A stretch of 64,000 nt of DNA from Xanthocytophaga flava (GCA_030068525.1 JASJOS010000004.1:588676-652675), one strand, 5' to 3'. Shown: positions 10,072-20,353, counted from the stretch's first letter. The notes: generated by a model from the letters alone, not told the origin. Numbers and translations are program-made.

Positions 10072-10209
10072 ATACATGCAAGGTAAATTTATCAAAATCC
10101 CTATTTCAGACTATAAATACAGGTTGCAAGCAAATGGCAATGCATTTGTAATGCATTAGAAGACCAGAAATTGTTCTATCTGTTAAATCATTTATAATCT
10201 GAAAATTCT

Positions 10210-12591
10210 ATGCTAAAAAACTATCTCAAAACTGCCTGGCGAAATCTTGTAAAAGACAAGACGCATTCATTTATTAATGTGATGGGTTTATCTATTGGCA
10301 TGGCTGTGGCGATGGCAATAGGTTTATGGGTGTATGATGAAGTTTCTTACAATAAAAATTTCAAAAACTATAACAGGATAGCACAGGTAATTCAAAATCT
10401 GAACAACAACGGAGAAGTGCAAACCTGGTGGGCGGTACCCTATCCACTGGCAGAGGAGTTGCGCACCCATTATAGTAGTGACTTTAAGCATATTGCCATG
10501 GCAGTAAACTGGGGAGAACATCTGCTCACCATTGGAGATAAAAAGCTAAAGCAAACAGGAGGTTTCTTTGAAAAAGAGATGCCAGATATATTTACACTTG
10601 CTATGCAGAGAGGAAGTCACAACGCCTTACAAGACCCTTCTTCTGTGCTTATCTCTGCCTCTGCAGCCAAGTCCTATTTTGGAGACGCAGAGGCACTTAA
10701 CCAATCTATTCAAATAGATAAATTACCATCTGTCAAAGTAGCTGGTATATATGAGGACTTTCCACAAAACTCAACCTTTGCCAACCTCCACTTTATCGCC
10801 TCCTGGGATTTTTATTACAAAAACAGTGACATGCAAAAAATGCCAGATCCATGGCGGCCTAACTTCACTAGTTTGTTTGTTGAGCTAAATGAGAATGCAG
10901 ACATAGACGCCGTAAATCAAAGAATACGGGATGCCAAACTGAGAAAGATAAATTCTGAACTACAAAAGAAAAAACCTGCCTTATTTCTGATGCCGATGAG
11001 TGGATGGCATCTGTATTCTGAGTTTAAAAACGGAGTTAATACCGGAGGTGCTATACAATATGTATGGATGTTCGGCATTATAGGTGGGTTTGTATTATTG
11101 TTGGCTTGCATCAATTTTATGAATCTGTCAACTGCCAGAAGTGAGAAACGTGCCAAGGAAGTGGGCATTCGCAAAGCCATTGGATCACTACGAAATCAAT
11201 TGATTACTCAATTTTTTAGTGAATCTTTTCTGACGGTTCTTTTTGCTTTTGTATTATCAACCTTGTTTGTCCGGTTTTCTCTTTCATTCTTTAATGAAAT
11301 AGCAGACAAGCAGATGCAAATGCCCTGGAATAGTGTAATTTTCTGGTTAATCTGTTCTCTATTTGTCCTTATTACAGCTCTGATATCTGGTAGTTATCCA
11401 GCTGTTTATCTATCTTCCTTTAAACCAGTAAAAGTCCTGAAAGGAACTTTTAAAGCGGGTCGCAATGCAGCAATTCCACGTAAAGTGTTGATGGTAGTCC
11501 AATTTACTGTTTCCGTTACACTTATCATTGGCACAATTGTAGTCTATCAGCAAATACAGTTTGCCAAGGATAGGCCTGTAGGTTACTCCAGAGCTAACCT
11601 TCTCCAGATTTCCACCTCAGGAGATGCCATCCATTCCCATTTCAATACAGTAAAAGACGAATTATTACAAACTGGTGCCATCACCCATATAGCAGAGTCA
11701 GAAAGTCCTACTACGGGTATCTGGAATACTACAAGTGGTGTGAAATGGCCGGGTAAAGATCCTAACCTATCCACAGACTTTGGGGTTCTCTCTATCTCTT
11801 TCGACTACGGAAAAACTATTGGATGGCAGATAAAAGAAGGACGCGACTTCTCTCAAAAATTCACTACTGACTCTTCGGCTGTAATTTTGAATGAAACAGC
11901 GGTTCGCTTTATGAATTTAAAAAATCCTATAGGTCAAACCATAACCTGGTGGGATCAACCATTAAAAGTGATTGGCGTGGTACACGACATGGTTATGGGT
12001 TCTCCCTATTCAGAGGCAAAACCAAGTATTTATGGCATCCTGAATTATCCGGGAAACCTGAACATTCTTAAACTTAATCCCAAAATAAGTGCAGTTGAAG
12101 CCTTACATAAAATAGAGCCGGTTTTTAAAAAATTCAATCCAGATCAGCCATTTGAGTACAGCTTTGTAGATGATGACTATGCCAAGAAGTTTGGCAATGA
12201 GGAACGAGTTGGAAAGCTGGCAAACATCTTTGCTGTATTAGCTATCATTATTTCCGGCCTGGGATTATTTGGACTTACTTCATTTGTAGCAGAACAACGT
12301 AAAAAAGAAATTGGCGTACGAAAGGTATTGGGAGCCTCTGTATGGAATGTATGGAGTTTATTGTCAAAAGATTTTCTGGTACTGTTTGGAATTTCCTTCC
12401 TGATTGCAATACCATTATCTTCTTACTTTATGCAAAACTGGCTGCAAAACTATACCTATAGAACCTCACTCTCCTGGTTTATTTTTGCAGCAGCAGGTAT
12501 AGGTTCACTAAGTATCACACTACTGGTAGTAAGCTTTCAGGCCATACGTGCAGCCATTGCGAATCCTGTCAGGAGTTTACGTACTGAATAA
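10210..12591 (+). CDS. ABC transporter permease, MacB-periplasmic-core / FtsX type
   Basis: A 793-residue membrane protein with the duplicated layout of Bacteroidota MacB-like permeases. The order is an N-terminal membrane helix (SFINVMGLSIGMAVAMAIGL), a periplasmic core (about 45-240), and an FtsX block of three helices (about 280-420) containing the loop RSEKRAKEVGIRKAIGS. A second membrane helix and core follow (about 430-660), then a second FtsX block with EQRKKEIGVRKVLGAS. The repeated E-I/V-G-(I/V)-R-K motifs are the coupling loops. No ATPase gene lies nearby, so its partner must be encoded elsewhere. Such proteins work in lipid, peptide or antibiotic export, and the substrate is unknown. 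The twin dyads at 10035-10071 suggest dedicated regulation. Confidence 0.93.
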   Translation: MLKNYLKTAWRNLVKDKTHSFINVMGLSIGMAVAMAIGLWVYDEVSYNKNFKNYNRIAQVIQNLNNNGEVQTWWAVPYPLAEELRTHYSSDFKHIAMAVNWGEHLLTIGDKKLKQTGGFFEKEMPDIFTLAMQRGSHNALQDPSSVLISASAAKSYFGDAEALNQSIQIDKLPSVKVAGIYEDFPQNSTFANLHFIASWDFYYKNSDMQKMPDPWRPNFTSLFVELNENADIDAVNQRIRDAKLRKINSELQKKKPALFLMPMSGWHLYSEFKNGVNTGGAIQYVWMFGIIGGFVLLLACINFMNLSTARSEKRAKEVGIRKAIGSLRNQLITQFFSESFLTVLFAFVLSTLFVRFSLSFFNEIADKQMQMPWNSVIFWLICSLFVLITALISGSYPAVYLSSFKPVKVLKGTFKAGRNAAIPRKVLMVVQFTVSVTLIIGTIVVYQQIQFAKDRPVGYSRANLLQISTSGDAIHSHFNTVKDELLQTGAITHIAESESPTTGIWNTTSGVKWPGKDPNLSTDFGVLSISFDYGKTIGWQIKEGRDFSQKFTTDSSAVILNETAVRFMNLKNPIGQTITWWDQPLKVIGVVHDMVMGSPYSEAKPSIYGILNYPGNLNILKLNPKISAVEALHKIEPVFKKFNPDQPFEYSFVDDDYAKKFGNEERVGKLANIFAVLAIIISGLGLFGLTSFVAEQRKKEIGVRKVLGASVWNVWSLLSKDFLVLFGISFLIAIPLSSYFMQNWLQNYTYRTSLSWFIFAAAGIGSLSITLLVVSFQAIRAAIANPVRSLRTE

Positions 12592-12603
12592 AAGAAAGAA
12601 AAA

Positions 12604-12638
12604 GTCTTCCTGCATGGATGCCTATCATGCAGGAAGAC
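12604..12638. terminator. Rho-independent terminator between permease and efflux genes
   Basis: A 13-bp perfect stem (12604-12616 with 12626-12638) and a 9-base loop. On the minus strand it is followed by CTTTTTC, so it mainly suits the efflux operon that ends at 12651, though the convergent permease may also use it. Confidence 0.8.
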
Positions 12639-12650
12639 AAATAAATAGTT

Positions 12651-14084
12651 TTATTTCCAGCCTCCGCCCAATGCTCTATACACATTTACAGATGCAATAC
12701 GCTGGCGTTTGTTAGTAGCAATCACATCCAGTTGTGCCTGTAACGAATTCTGTTGGGCAATTAATACATCCAGATAACTGGCTCTACCTGATTTGTAAAG
12801 CTCGGTAGATGTTTCTACTGATTGCAACAACGCATCTGCCTGTTGTTGTTTGAATATCAGGATTTCTTTTAGATTATTTATATTTGAAAGCTCATTAACT
12901 ACCTCTGTATAGCCATTCAGAATAGCTTGTTGATAAACATACATAGCCTGAACCTGTATAGCTTTGGCTGTAGTAAATTGTGCTTTCAGGGCATTTCTGT
13001 TAACCAATGGCGTAACCAGATTACCTAAAGCTGAATAGGCTATTGAAGCAGGCATAGTAAACAAGAACTCAGGTTTAAAAGCTTGAAAACCATATCCTCC
13101 TGTAATGGAAAACGAAGGTAGAAAGGATTTACGTGCAGATTGTAAATCCAGTTGGCTTGCCCTTAGCTGAAGTTCGGCTTCCCGAATATCAGGTCGGTTT
13201 AGTAATAACAGAGAGGGAATACCCGCTGATAGTGTTTGTGTACTCTGCCGAAATAAGCTTTCCTTCTGTCTTGGTGCAGGTTGAGGAAAACGTCCCAACA
13301 GAAAGTTAATACGATTCTCTGTTTCAACAATCTGTTGTAGGATTTCTCGCTCCAGTGCCTGGGTGTTCAGCAACTGAGCATTAAACTGATGAACTGCCAG
13401 TTGATTTTCTCTTGCAGCATCTTTTAAGGTCTCAACCGCCTCTACAGCTTCTTTCTGTTTTTGGATAGTTTGTCGGGTAATCTCCAGTTCATTATCCAGC
13501 GAAAGCAACTCATAATAAGAAATAGCTATATCTGCAATCAGATTGGTAAGTACAAAATTTTTGCCTTCTACACTTGCCAGGTATTGTACCACTGCTGACT
13601 GCCGTTGATTTTTCAGTTTACCCCAAATATCTATCTCCCAGGAAGTCTGAAGACCTACATACAAATCAGGAAGATGGGTAGGCACAATCTGTCCAGGTGT
13701 GATTTCAGTTGTGATATTACCAGCACCATCCATAGTATACAGGCCAAACTTTCTTACACCACCCGCTATAGCCAATCCTGCCTGTGGTAGCATGGCTCCT
13801 TTTGCAAACCGGATGTTGGATCGAAATATTTCTACCCGTTGCAAAGCTATCTGCAGATCTATATTACGCGTCAGAGCAGTGTCAATAAGACTGACCAACG
13901 CAGAGTCTGCGAAATATTGACGCCAGTTCACTGAGGCAACAGAAGCAGAATCCTGTTGTCCTGTAAAAGTACCTGGCAAATTTCTTTTGGGAACTGATAC
14001 ACTAGTGTCCAAGCTTTTACAACTATTCAGTGTTAGCCCTACCAATGCCAGCAGATAAATATATAGTGAGAGTCTATGTTTCAT
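12651..14084 (-). CDS. Outer-membrane efflux lipoprotein, NodT/OprM type (RND channel)
   Basis: A 477-residue TolC-family channel. The signal peptide ends in a lipobox (LNSC, lipidated Cys at 22). Two outer-membrane-factor repeats follow, marked by the paired motifs LIDTALTRNIDLQIALQRVE and LLLLNRPDIREAELQLRASQ, with long coiled-coil helices and GRASYLDVLIAQQNSLQAQL near the end. It should dock on the adaptor and permease encoded upstream to expel toxic compounds through the outer membrane. It is the last gene of the efflux operon, about 130 bases after the permease stop, and is followed by a terminator. Confidence 0.95.
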   Translation of the reverse strand: MKHRLSLYIYLLALVGLTLNSCKSLDTSVSVPKRNLPGTFTGQQDSASVASVNWRQYFADSALVSLIDTALTRNIDLQIALQRVEIFRSNIRFAKGAMLPQAGLAIAGGVRKFGLYTMDGAGNITTEITPGQIVPTHLPDLYVGLQTSWEIDIWGKLKNQRQSAVVQYLASVEGKNFVLTNLIADIAISYYELLSLDNELEITRQTIQKQKEAVEAVETLKDAARENQLAVHQFNAQLLNTQALEREILQQIVETENRINFLLGRFPQPAPRQKESLFRQSTQTLSAGIPSLLLLNRPDIREAELQLRASQLDLQSARKSFLPSFSITGGYGFQAFKPEFLFTMPASIAYSALGNLVTPLVNRNALKAQFTTAKAIQVQAMYVYQQAILNGYTEVVNELSNINNLKEILIFKQQQADALLQSVETSTELYKSGRASYLDVLIAQQNSLQAQLDVIATNKRQRIASVNVYRALGGGWK

Positions 14085-14215
14085 TTTTTATCAAGGTGAG
14101 ACAACCCATGAAAGAACATGGAATGTTTTATTTCAGAACAGTCTACTTTTCACCTTAAAAGATCAGGTGAAAGCAGACTGTAGTATTGATTAGATGAAAG
14201 AATCAGGTTGGTTCT

Positions 14216-17200
14216 TTATACAGTTTCTGTGAAGGCAACTTCTTCCGGACGTTGATTACGTTTGAACCGTTTGGCCCAGGTAGCAAACACAACATACAAC
14301 CCAGGGATCAGGACAACCCCAAACACAGTTCCGAATAACATTCCGGCAGCCGCAGCAGTCCCAATAGTACGGTTACCAATAGCCCCAGCACCTGTGGCTA
14401 CCACCAGTGGCAATAGTCCGGCAATGAATGCAAAGGAAGTCATCAGGATAGGGCGTAGACGTGCTTTGGCTCCTTCCATGGCTGCTTGTACAGGTGTTTT
14501 TCCCTCCCGTTGGCGGAGTGTGGCAAATTCCACGATCAGAATGGCATTTTTACCTAGCAAACCTATCAGCATAATCATAGCAATCTGAGCGTAAATGTTG
14601 TTTTCCAGCCCAAGTACAGTCAACATCAGAAAGGCACCGAAGATCCCAGTTGGCAAAGACAGGATAACAGGCATTGGAAGCAGAAAATTTTCATACTGGG
14701 CTGCCAGCAGAAGGTATACAAACAATAAACAGATCAGAAAGATGTAGATACTCTCATTACCTGCACTCACTTCATCTCTGGAAATACCCGCCCAGTCAAT
14801 ATCATATCCTCTGGGAAGTTTCTCTCTGGCGGTTTCCTGTACTACCTGCAATACAGTACCACTACTAATTCCAGGTTTGCCTTCTCCATTCAATTCTGCT
14901 GAGGGGAACATATTGTATCGGGTAATCTGGTCTACACCATACGTTTTCTCTACAGCCATAAAAGCCGAAAGTGGCACCATTTCACCTTCATCGTTTTTCA
15001 CATAGAGCTTCAGCAAATCTTCGGGTAAAGCACGGTACTCCGGTAAGGCTTGTACCATAACCTTATACATCTGTCCAAAGCGGATAAAGTTTGAAGCATA
15101 TTCACTCCCCAGCATTGTCTGCAATGAACTCATGGCATTGTTTATGGTAACACCTTTCTGAGTTGCTTTATCAATATCAATCCGCAACAGATATTGAGGG
15201 AAAGTAGCATCAAAGATGGTGAAGGCACTAGCTATTTCAGGACGGGCTCTGAGGTCAGCAATAAATTGATTCACCACCCCTTGCATTTTCTGAAAATCGC
15301 CACTTCCGGTTTTATCCAGCAAACGCAATTCAAAACCACTGGCATTTCCATAACCAGGTACAGCCGGAGGAGGAAAAAATTCAATCTGTGCATCTTTGAT
15401 ATATCGGGTCTTTTCTTCCAGCAATTCCATAATCTCATTCACTGACTGCGTCCTTTCTTCCCAAGGCTTTAGGTTCACCAGAGCTGTACCATAGGTTGCA
15501 CCTGTACCATCTGACAGGATATTTGTTCCTCCCAAGGTAGAGATACTCTCTATTGCATCTATTCCAGTGCAAGCGGCCTGAATCTCGTTCACTACATCTT
15601 TGGTCCGTTCCAGTGTAGCCCCTGCCGGTGTGGTAATGCTAGCGTAAAATGTTCCCTGATCTTCATTGGGAATGAATCCGGTTGGCAATATCTTACCCAG
15701 AAATCCGGTTCCGATACAGAAGAAAAGCAATACTCCGAATGTAATGATTCTGCGGTTTATAAGCACATTGAGCAATTGCTGGTACCTACCTGACAGTTTA
15801 TCATATCCGTTATTGAATTTGGTAAAGAACCGACCAAGAAAACCGGAAGAATGATGTTCCTTTTTCAGAAACAAACTACACAACGCAGGAGTTAAGGTTA
15901 AAGCACTTACCCCTGACAAGACAATAGCAATTGCCATTGTAATGGAAAACTGCTTGTAGAAGATACCGGAAGGGCCAGTCATAAAAGAGGTAGGCAAAAA
16001 TACCGCTGACATCACCAGGGTGATTGCAATGATAGCCCCACTGATCTCACGCATAGCCTTCTCAGTAGCCTTTACTGGTGATAGTTTATCTGTCTCTAGT
16101 TTAGCATGAACAGCTTCCACAACCACAATGGCATCATCAATCACAATTCCAATAGCCAATACCAAAGCAAACAGAGTGATCATATTGAGAGAGAAACCTA
16201 GCAGATTGATAAAGAAAAATGTTCCAACCAAAGCTACAGGCACCGTCAGTGTAGGAATAAGGGTAGATCGCCAGTCCTGCAGAAACAGAAATACGACCAA
16301 TGCCACCAGAACAAAGGCTTCGATCAGTGTTTTGATTACTTCATGCACGGACGCATCCAAAAAACGGCTTACATCATAACTCACTTCATAATTCATTCCT
16401 GACAGAAAAGTTGTCTTCTTTAACTCCGCCATGCGTTTTTTCACATTAGCAATTACCTCACTGGCATTAGAACCAGGTAGTTGCTTCAATGCAATGGCAG
16501 CACTTGCTTTTCCATTAAGTTTAGATTCTACATCAAAATAGGTAGTGCCAAACTCCACATCTGCCACATCTCTGATCCGCAACATCTTTCCATTATGCTC
16601 GGACTTGATAGGAAGATTTTCATACTCTTCTTTAGTGCTGAACTTACCCGCATATTTTATGGTATACTGTAGTGCCTGTCTCTTTTTATCAGAACTCTCG
16701 CCTATTTTTCCAGGAGCAGCTTCTATGTTCTGTTCTTCCAGTACCTCCAGTACATCATCTGTAGAGATATTGTAGGCCAGCATTTTGTCGGGCTTCAGCC
16801 AGATCCGCATGGCATACTGTTTCGCTCCAAGCAAGGAAGCATAGCCTACCCCTTTGATCCGTTTGAGCTCCGGCATGATGTTTATGTCGGCAAAGTTATA
16901 AATGAATTTCTCAGACATAGTTGTGTCCGAACTGTATACATTCAGATACATCAGCATAGCGTTTTCCTCTTTGGCAATCTTCACCCCGTTTTTGGTTACT
17001 TCCGGAGGTAATTCACCCATTACAGAACCCACACGATTCTGTACGTTTACAGCCGCTACATCAGGATCTGTTCCAATTTCAAACAGGATCTGCACTACTC
17101 CTACCCCATCATTTCCTGCATCACTACTCATATATTTCATGCCGGGAACTCCATTGATAGCCCGCTCCAAAGGCACAATAGCGGCTTTTGTAACAGTTTC

Positions 17201-17362
17201 TGCATTGGCTCCTGTATACTCTATGGTTACGTTTACTTCGGGCGGTGCGACACTGGGAAACAGGGTCATTGGTAATCGGAATACAGCCAGGATCCCAAGC
17301 AATAGAATGATGACCGACAGTACAATTGACAATACCGGTCGGTGTATGAACTTTGATGTCAT
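14216..17362 (-). CDS. RND efflux permease, HAE1 (AcrB-like) family
   Basis: A 1048-residue inner-membrane proton-driven pump, the full length expected for the family. It starts with FIHRPVLSIVLSVIILLLG and has two large periplasmic loops between TM1/2 and TM7/8. The proton-relay aspartates are in GIVIDDAIVVVEAVHAKLE of TM4, and a partner Lys lies in the GLLGKNAILIVEFA segment of TM10. It works as a trimer with the adaptor and outer-membrane factor of the same operon and is likely to export hydrophobic drugs, dyes or detergents. The start lies 11 bases after the adaptor stop, indicating co-transcription. Confidence 0.97.
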   Translation of the reverse strand: MTSKFIHRPVLSIVLSVIILLLGILAVFRLPMTLFPSVAPPEVNVTIEYTGANAETVTKAAIVPLERAINGVPGMKYMSSDAGNDGVGVVQILFEIGTDPDVAAVNVQNRVGSVMGELPPEVTKNGVKIAKEENAMLMYLNVYSSDTTMSEKFIYNFADINIMPELKRIKGVGYASLLGAKQYAMRIWLKPDKMLAYNISTDDVLEVLEEQNIEAAPGKIGESSDKKRQALQYTIKYAGKFSTKEEYENLPIKSEHNGKMLRIRDVADVEFGTTYFDVESKLNGKASAAIALKQLPGSNASEVIANVKKRMAELKKTTFLSGMNYEVSYDVSRFLDASVHEVIKTLIEAFVLVALVVFLFLQDWRSTLIPTLTVPVALVGTFFFINLLGFSLNMITLFALVLAIGIVIDDAIVVVEAVHAKLETDKLSPVKATEKAMREISGAIIAITLVMSAVFLPTSFMTGPSGIFYKQFSITMAIAIVLSGVSALTLTPALCSLFLKKEHHSSGFLGRFFTKFNNGYDKLSGRYQQLLNVLINRRIITFGVLLFFCIGTGFLGKILPTGFIPNEDQGTFYASITTPAGATLERTKDVVNEIQAACTGIDAIESISTLGGTNILSDGTGATYGTALVNLKPWEERTQSVNEIMELLEEKTRYIKDAQIEFFPPPAVPGYGNASGFELRLLDKTGSGDFQKMQGVVNQFIADLRARPEIASAFTIFDATFPQYLLRIDIDKATQKGVTINNAMSSLQTMLGSEYASNFIRFGQMYKVMVQALPEYRALPEDLLKLYVKNDEGEMVPLSAFMAVEKTYGVDQITRYNMFPSAELNGEGKPGISSGTVLQVVQETAREKLPRGYDIDWAGISRDEVSAGNESIYIFLICLLFVYLLLAAQYENFLLPMPVILSLPTGIFGAFLMLTVLGLENNIYAQIAMIMLIGLLGKNAILIVEFATLRQREGKTPVQAAMEGAKARLRPILMTSFAFIAGLLPLVVATGAGAIGNRTIGTAAAAGMLFGTVFGVVLIPGLYVVFATWAKRFKRNQRPEEVAFTETV

Positions 17363-17373
17363 ATTGTACAGTA

Positions 17374-18477
17374 TTAAAGTTTGGTAAGAGTAGAAAATCC
17401 AACAGTCTCAGGTACTATCTTGTCACCTTCTTTCACACGCTGAATACCTTCATAGATAATTTTTTCATCAGCTGCCAAACCCTCGCTAATTATATACACA
17501 TGTGGCAACCGGATAGCAGGAACAACCTTACGCTGTTGTACTTTGTGATCTTTGTCTACGACAAACACATAGATATTTTCCTGAATCTCAAACGTGGATT
17601 TATGAGGTATCAGCATAGCATTTTTCACAGGTGTTTTGACCAATACTTTTCCACTGCTACCATGCTTCAGAATTTGTTCAGGATTGGCAAACTTTGCCCG
17701 AAAGGCGATATTGCCTGTATGTCTGTCAAACTCACTTTCGGTTGTTTCAATCACTCCTGGATAAATATACGGTGTGTTGTTAGCCAGAATCAAAGAAACA
17801 GCCTGTTTCTCTTCATCCTGTTTGGAAGTAATGTAATCCAGGTAATCTCTTTCAGAAACATTAAAGTAGGCAAACACTTCTTTGTTATTGGAAAGGGTAG
17901 TTAGCAATGTTCCTTCATCGACCAGACTTCCTGCTTTATTGGGAATACGATTGATCACTCCATCAAACGGAGCTTTGATTTGTGTAAACGAAAGGTTGAG
18001 TTCTGCCTGTGCTTTATCTGATTCTGCCTCTGCCACTTGTGCCTTCATGGCTTCTACCTTTGCATTGGACATCTCCAGTTCAGTAGTAGACACAATATTT
18101 TTGCTCACCAGTCGCTTGGTATTTTCCAGTTCTATTTCAGCTGATTTCAGATCAGCCAGTGCATTTTTTAAGGTAGCTTCTGCCTTAAACAGATTTTGAT
18201 GGTATTCTTTGCTACTGATCGTAAAGAGTGTTTGTCCCTGACGCACAGCTTGACCTTCATCTATAGCAATAGCTTCAATGAACCCTTTGATTCGTGTGCG
18301 TACTTCCACGTTCTGGCGGGCATTGATTTCGGCTACATATTCTTTCTGATAGACGGTGTCTGCAATAACAGGACTTACAACCAGAAATTTTTCTTTGGTT
18401 TCCTGTTTGGTATTTGTGGAGCAGGCTGTTGCCAATAGCATAACAGCCATGCTCATAAGTAATGCATGGTTTTTCAC
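17374..18477 (-). CDS. RND efflux periplasmic adaptor lipoprotein (membrane fusion protein)
   Basis: A 367-residue adaptor of the AcrA/MexA type. The signal ends in a lipobox (LATACS, Cys at 19). Next come the first half of the lipoyl domain (VEVRTRIKGFIEAIAIDEGQ), a hairpin of coiled-coil helices (about residues 80-150), the second lipoyl half (FTQIKAPFDGVINRIPNKAG), a beta-barrel domain and a membrane-proximal domain. It is the first gene of the adaptor-permease-channel operon. The predicted start codon is GTG (18475-18477). An ATG seven codons in would shorten the signal peptide, so GTG is preferred. Confidence 0.95.
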   Translation of the reverse strand: MKNHALLMSMAVMLLATACSTNTKQETKEKFLVVSPVIADTVYQKEYVAEINARQNVEVRTRIKGFIEAIAIDEGQAVRQGQTLFTISSKEYHQNLFKAEATLKNALADLKSAEIELENTKRLVSKNIVSTTELEMSNAKVEAMKAQVAEAESDKAQAELNLSFTQIKAPFDGVINRIPNKAGSLVDEGTLLTTLSNNKEVFAYFNVSERDYLDYITSKQDEEKQAVSLILANNTPYIYPGVIETTESEFDRHTGNIAFRAKFANPEQILKHGSSGKVLVKTPVKNAMLIPHKSTFEIQENIYVFVVDKDHKVQQRKVVPAIRLPHVYIISEGLAADEKIIYEGIQRVKEGDKIVPETVGFSTLTKL

Positions 18478-18777
18478 TGTATGGAATACGGTTTAGATAG
18501 GATGTTTCAAGAAGAAAAGCCGTGAAACGGCATAGAGGAATTTCTCGTTTCTAGGCAGAACAATGCAAAGAGCTACGAACAACCTAATCCACTTCTGCTC
18601 CAACCAATGAGTTGACCTATACAATAGACCAAAGTATACCGCATCTAAAGAAATCTTCTTCAGACAACGGATTGGAAAGCAATACAAACATCCCTCAGGC
18701 TATAACCTTACAGTTATATCAAAGTCTTGTATGCTATGAAGTAACGATTGTTGAATAGCAACTCAGGGGCAGATAGT
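18478..18777. other. Gap between small secreted-protein gene and efflux operon
   Basis: 300 bases. A 64-codon minus frame here has no signal or domain and I do not believe it codes. No terminator hairpin is evident, so transcription from the 18778-19191 gene could run on into the efflux operon. Nothing else is recognisable. Confidence 0.4.
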
Positions 18778-19191
18778 TTATACCTGAAAAGAGAAATCCT
18801 GAGATTTGGGAGGAGGAGAAATTGTATCTGGTTGATGATCCAGATAACGACGTTCCTGATATACTGTTAACAACATAGGTATTTCTGCTCCGCTTTCTGG
18901 CTTGATTACAAAAGCAGGAACAATAGACACATAGTCTACTATTTTCTGAATATCAGAGTGTTCATCAGCCTCATCCTGTTCCGGAATGGCATTTTTGTGT
19001 CCTAGAAAGTTTTCAACGATTAATTCTGTAAAACTTTCGATATCGTTAACAGACAAATCTTCCTGACCCAGTTGGAGAACCTGCGAATTACCCACATAAG
19101 CATCCGGCGAGTCGATACTGAAATTCAACACCCAAAGCGCCATCAAAAGGCTACCTATAGCTCTTAAACTGTAACGTGGGCGTTTTTTCAT
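18778..19191 (-). CDS. Small secreted protein upstream of the efflux operon
   Basis: A 137-residue protein with an N-terminal signal (MKKRPRYSLRAIGSLLMALWVLNF). An acidic middle contains ESFTELIVENFLGHKNAIPE followed by QDEADEHSD, and the tail reads HQPDTISPPPKSQDF. I know similar small proteins with an acidic centre and a PPPK tail from other Bacteroidota, but no function. I chose the ATG at 19191 because the longer frame begins with AT-rich leader and no signal peptide. Its position 300 bases before the adaptor suggests a link with efflux, possibly as a periplasmic accessory (inference). Confidence 0.7.
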   Translation of the reverse strand: MKKRPRYSLRAIGSLLMALWVLNFSIDSPDAYVGNSQVLQLGQEDLSVNDIESFTELIVENFLGHKNAIPEQDEADEHSDIQKIVDYVSIVPAFVIKPESGAEIPMLLTVYQERRYLDHQPDTISPPPKSQDFSFQV

Positions 19192-19471
19192 TCGTATCTT
19201 TGAAAGATTTTGACAAAGATATACGAATTGTCTTGGGGTTGTCAAGTAAAAAGGTTTATATTTTGTACTTAAACAGTATATATCACCCAACCTTACCCCT
19301 AATATAGTATTATATTGTACTCTATTAGTACGGTTAATACTGATACTATTTTCTCTGATTTATATGCAATAAGAGTTAGTAGAGTTTTAGCACAGACAAC
19401 TATCTCATAAGTTCTTTTGATAAACAAAGGTATGGTGCTGTACTAATGCAACTTTGTCGATATATTGCCTT

Positions 19472-20290
19472 ATGGTTGATTTACAAACATATGTCCCAGT
19501 TCAGCTTGCATCAGTAGTAAAATCTTTCTGGAGCCTTCAGGTTTCAGATACAGCTAACCTGCCTTATGTCGAAAATATCATTCCAGACGGGCACCAGGAA
19601 ATCATTTTTCACCTGTCTGCAAGTACAGCCAAACGATCTACAGAGCAACTGGAATGGATTACTGAACCAGATGCATTTTTTGCAGGGCAAACACGGTCTC
19701 CTTACTCATTAGAATTACGTCCCGGCTCTTTGTTGTATGGTATTCGCTTTCACCCTCACACGATGTATAATCTGTTTAAATTTCCAGCTAGTCTGATTAC
19801 AGATACGATTGTTTCTGTACATGATATTCCCCAAGCCAAACTGCTACATTTCTGCCTGACGGAAGTTCCCCAGCAAACATTCCTGAACTTTGAAAATACC
19901 TTAACCAATTTATGCAATCGTATCTATAAAACATCTCTTCCATTTCAGTACGTAGATTATACTATACAGCAAATCATTACGCATAGAGGGAATATAAAAA
20001 TAGAGTCAATTCGTCAGAAAACAGGTGTTTCACAACGCTATCTGGACACTATTTTTCGGCAATGGGTAGGCATTACACCTAAAGAGTTTAGTAGTATTAT
20101 AAAGATCAACCACTTCATTGACTACAGACAACAACATCCGGAAAAGAAACTGACAGAATGCAGTCATGAAAATCTGTTTTTTGATCAATCACACCTGATA
20201 CGTGTATTCAAAACTTTTACGGGCCAATCACCCAAGGGCTATTTTCATACTCCTCACACAATCAGCACTTATTTTGCTCAGAGTTGGTAG
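19472..20290 (+). CDS. AraC-family transcriptional regulator
   Basis: A 272-residue regulator. The N-terminal half (VPVQLASVVKSFWSLQV, VENIIPDGHQEIIFHL, GSLLYGIRFHP) has the DUF6597-like sensor found in many Bacteroidota AraC proteins. The C-terminal two-HTH domain (about 165-265) includes IRQKTGVSQRYLDTIFRQWVG and FFDQSHLIRVFKTFTGQSPK. The ATG at 19472 is preferred to the TTG at 19454. It is divergent from the small secreted-protein/efflux cluster across 280 bases, so it could regulate that cluster. It could equally control the next gene at 20354. Confidence 0.9.
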   Translation: MVDLQTYVPVQLASVVKSFWSLQVSDTANLPYVENIIPDGHQEIIFHLSASTAKRSTEQLEWITEPDAFFAGQTRSPYSLELRPGSLLYGIRFHPHTMYNLFKFPASLITDTIVSVHDIPQAKLLHFCLTEVPQQTFLNFENTLTNLCNRIYKTSLPFQYVDYTIQQIITHRGNIKIESIRQKTGVSQRYLDTIFRQWVGITPKEFSSIIKINHFIDYRQQHPEKKLTECSHENLFFDQSHLIRVFKTFTGQSPKGYFHTPHTISTYFAQSW

Positions 20291-20353
20291 TTCATTTTTA
20301 TACAATTTTCATACTGTTTCAGAGGGTTTCTTTGCAGAAAAAACAAATCACAA

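Noticed and set aside
14262..17402. Many open frames on the plus strand opposite the RND permease
   Set aside because: They are antisense shadows of a well-conserved gene and have no signals or domains.
18493..18687. 64-codon minus frame between the small secreted-protein gene and the efflux adaptor gene
   Set aside because: No domain, no signal peptide and an unlikely composition.
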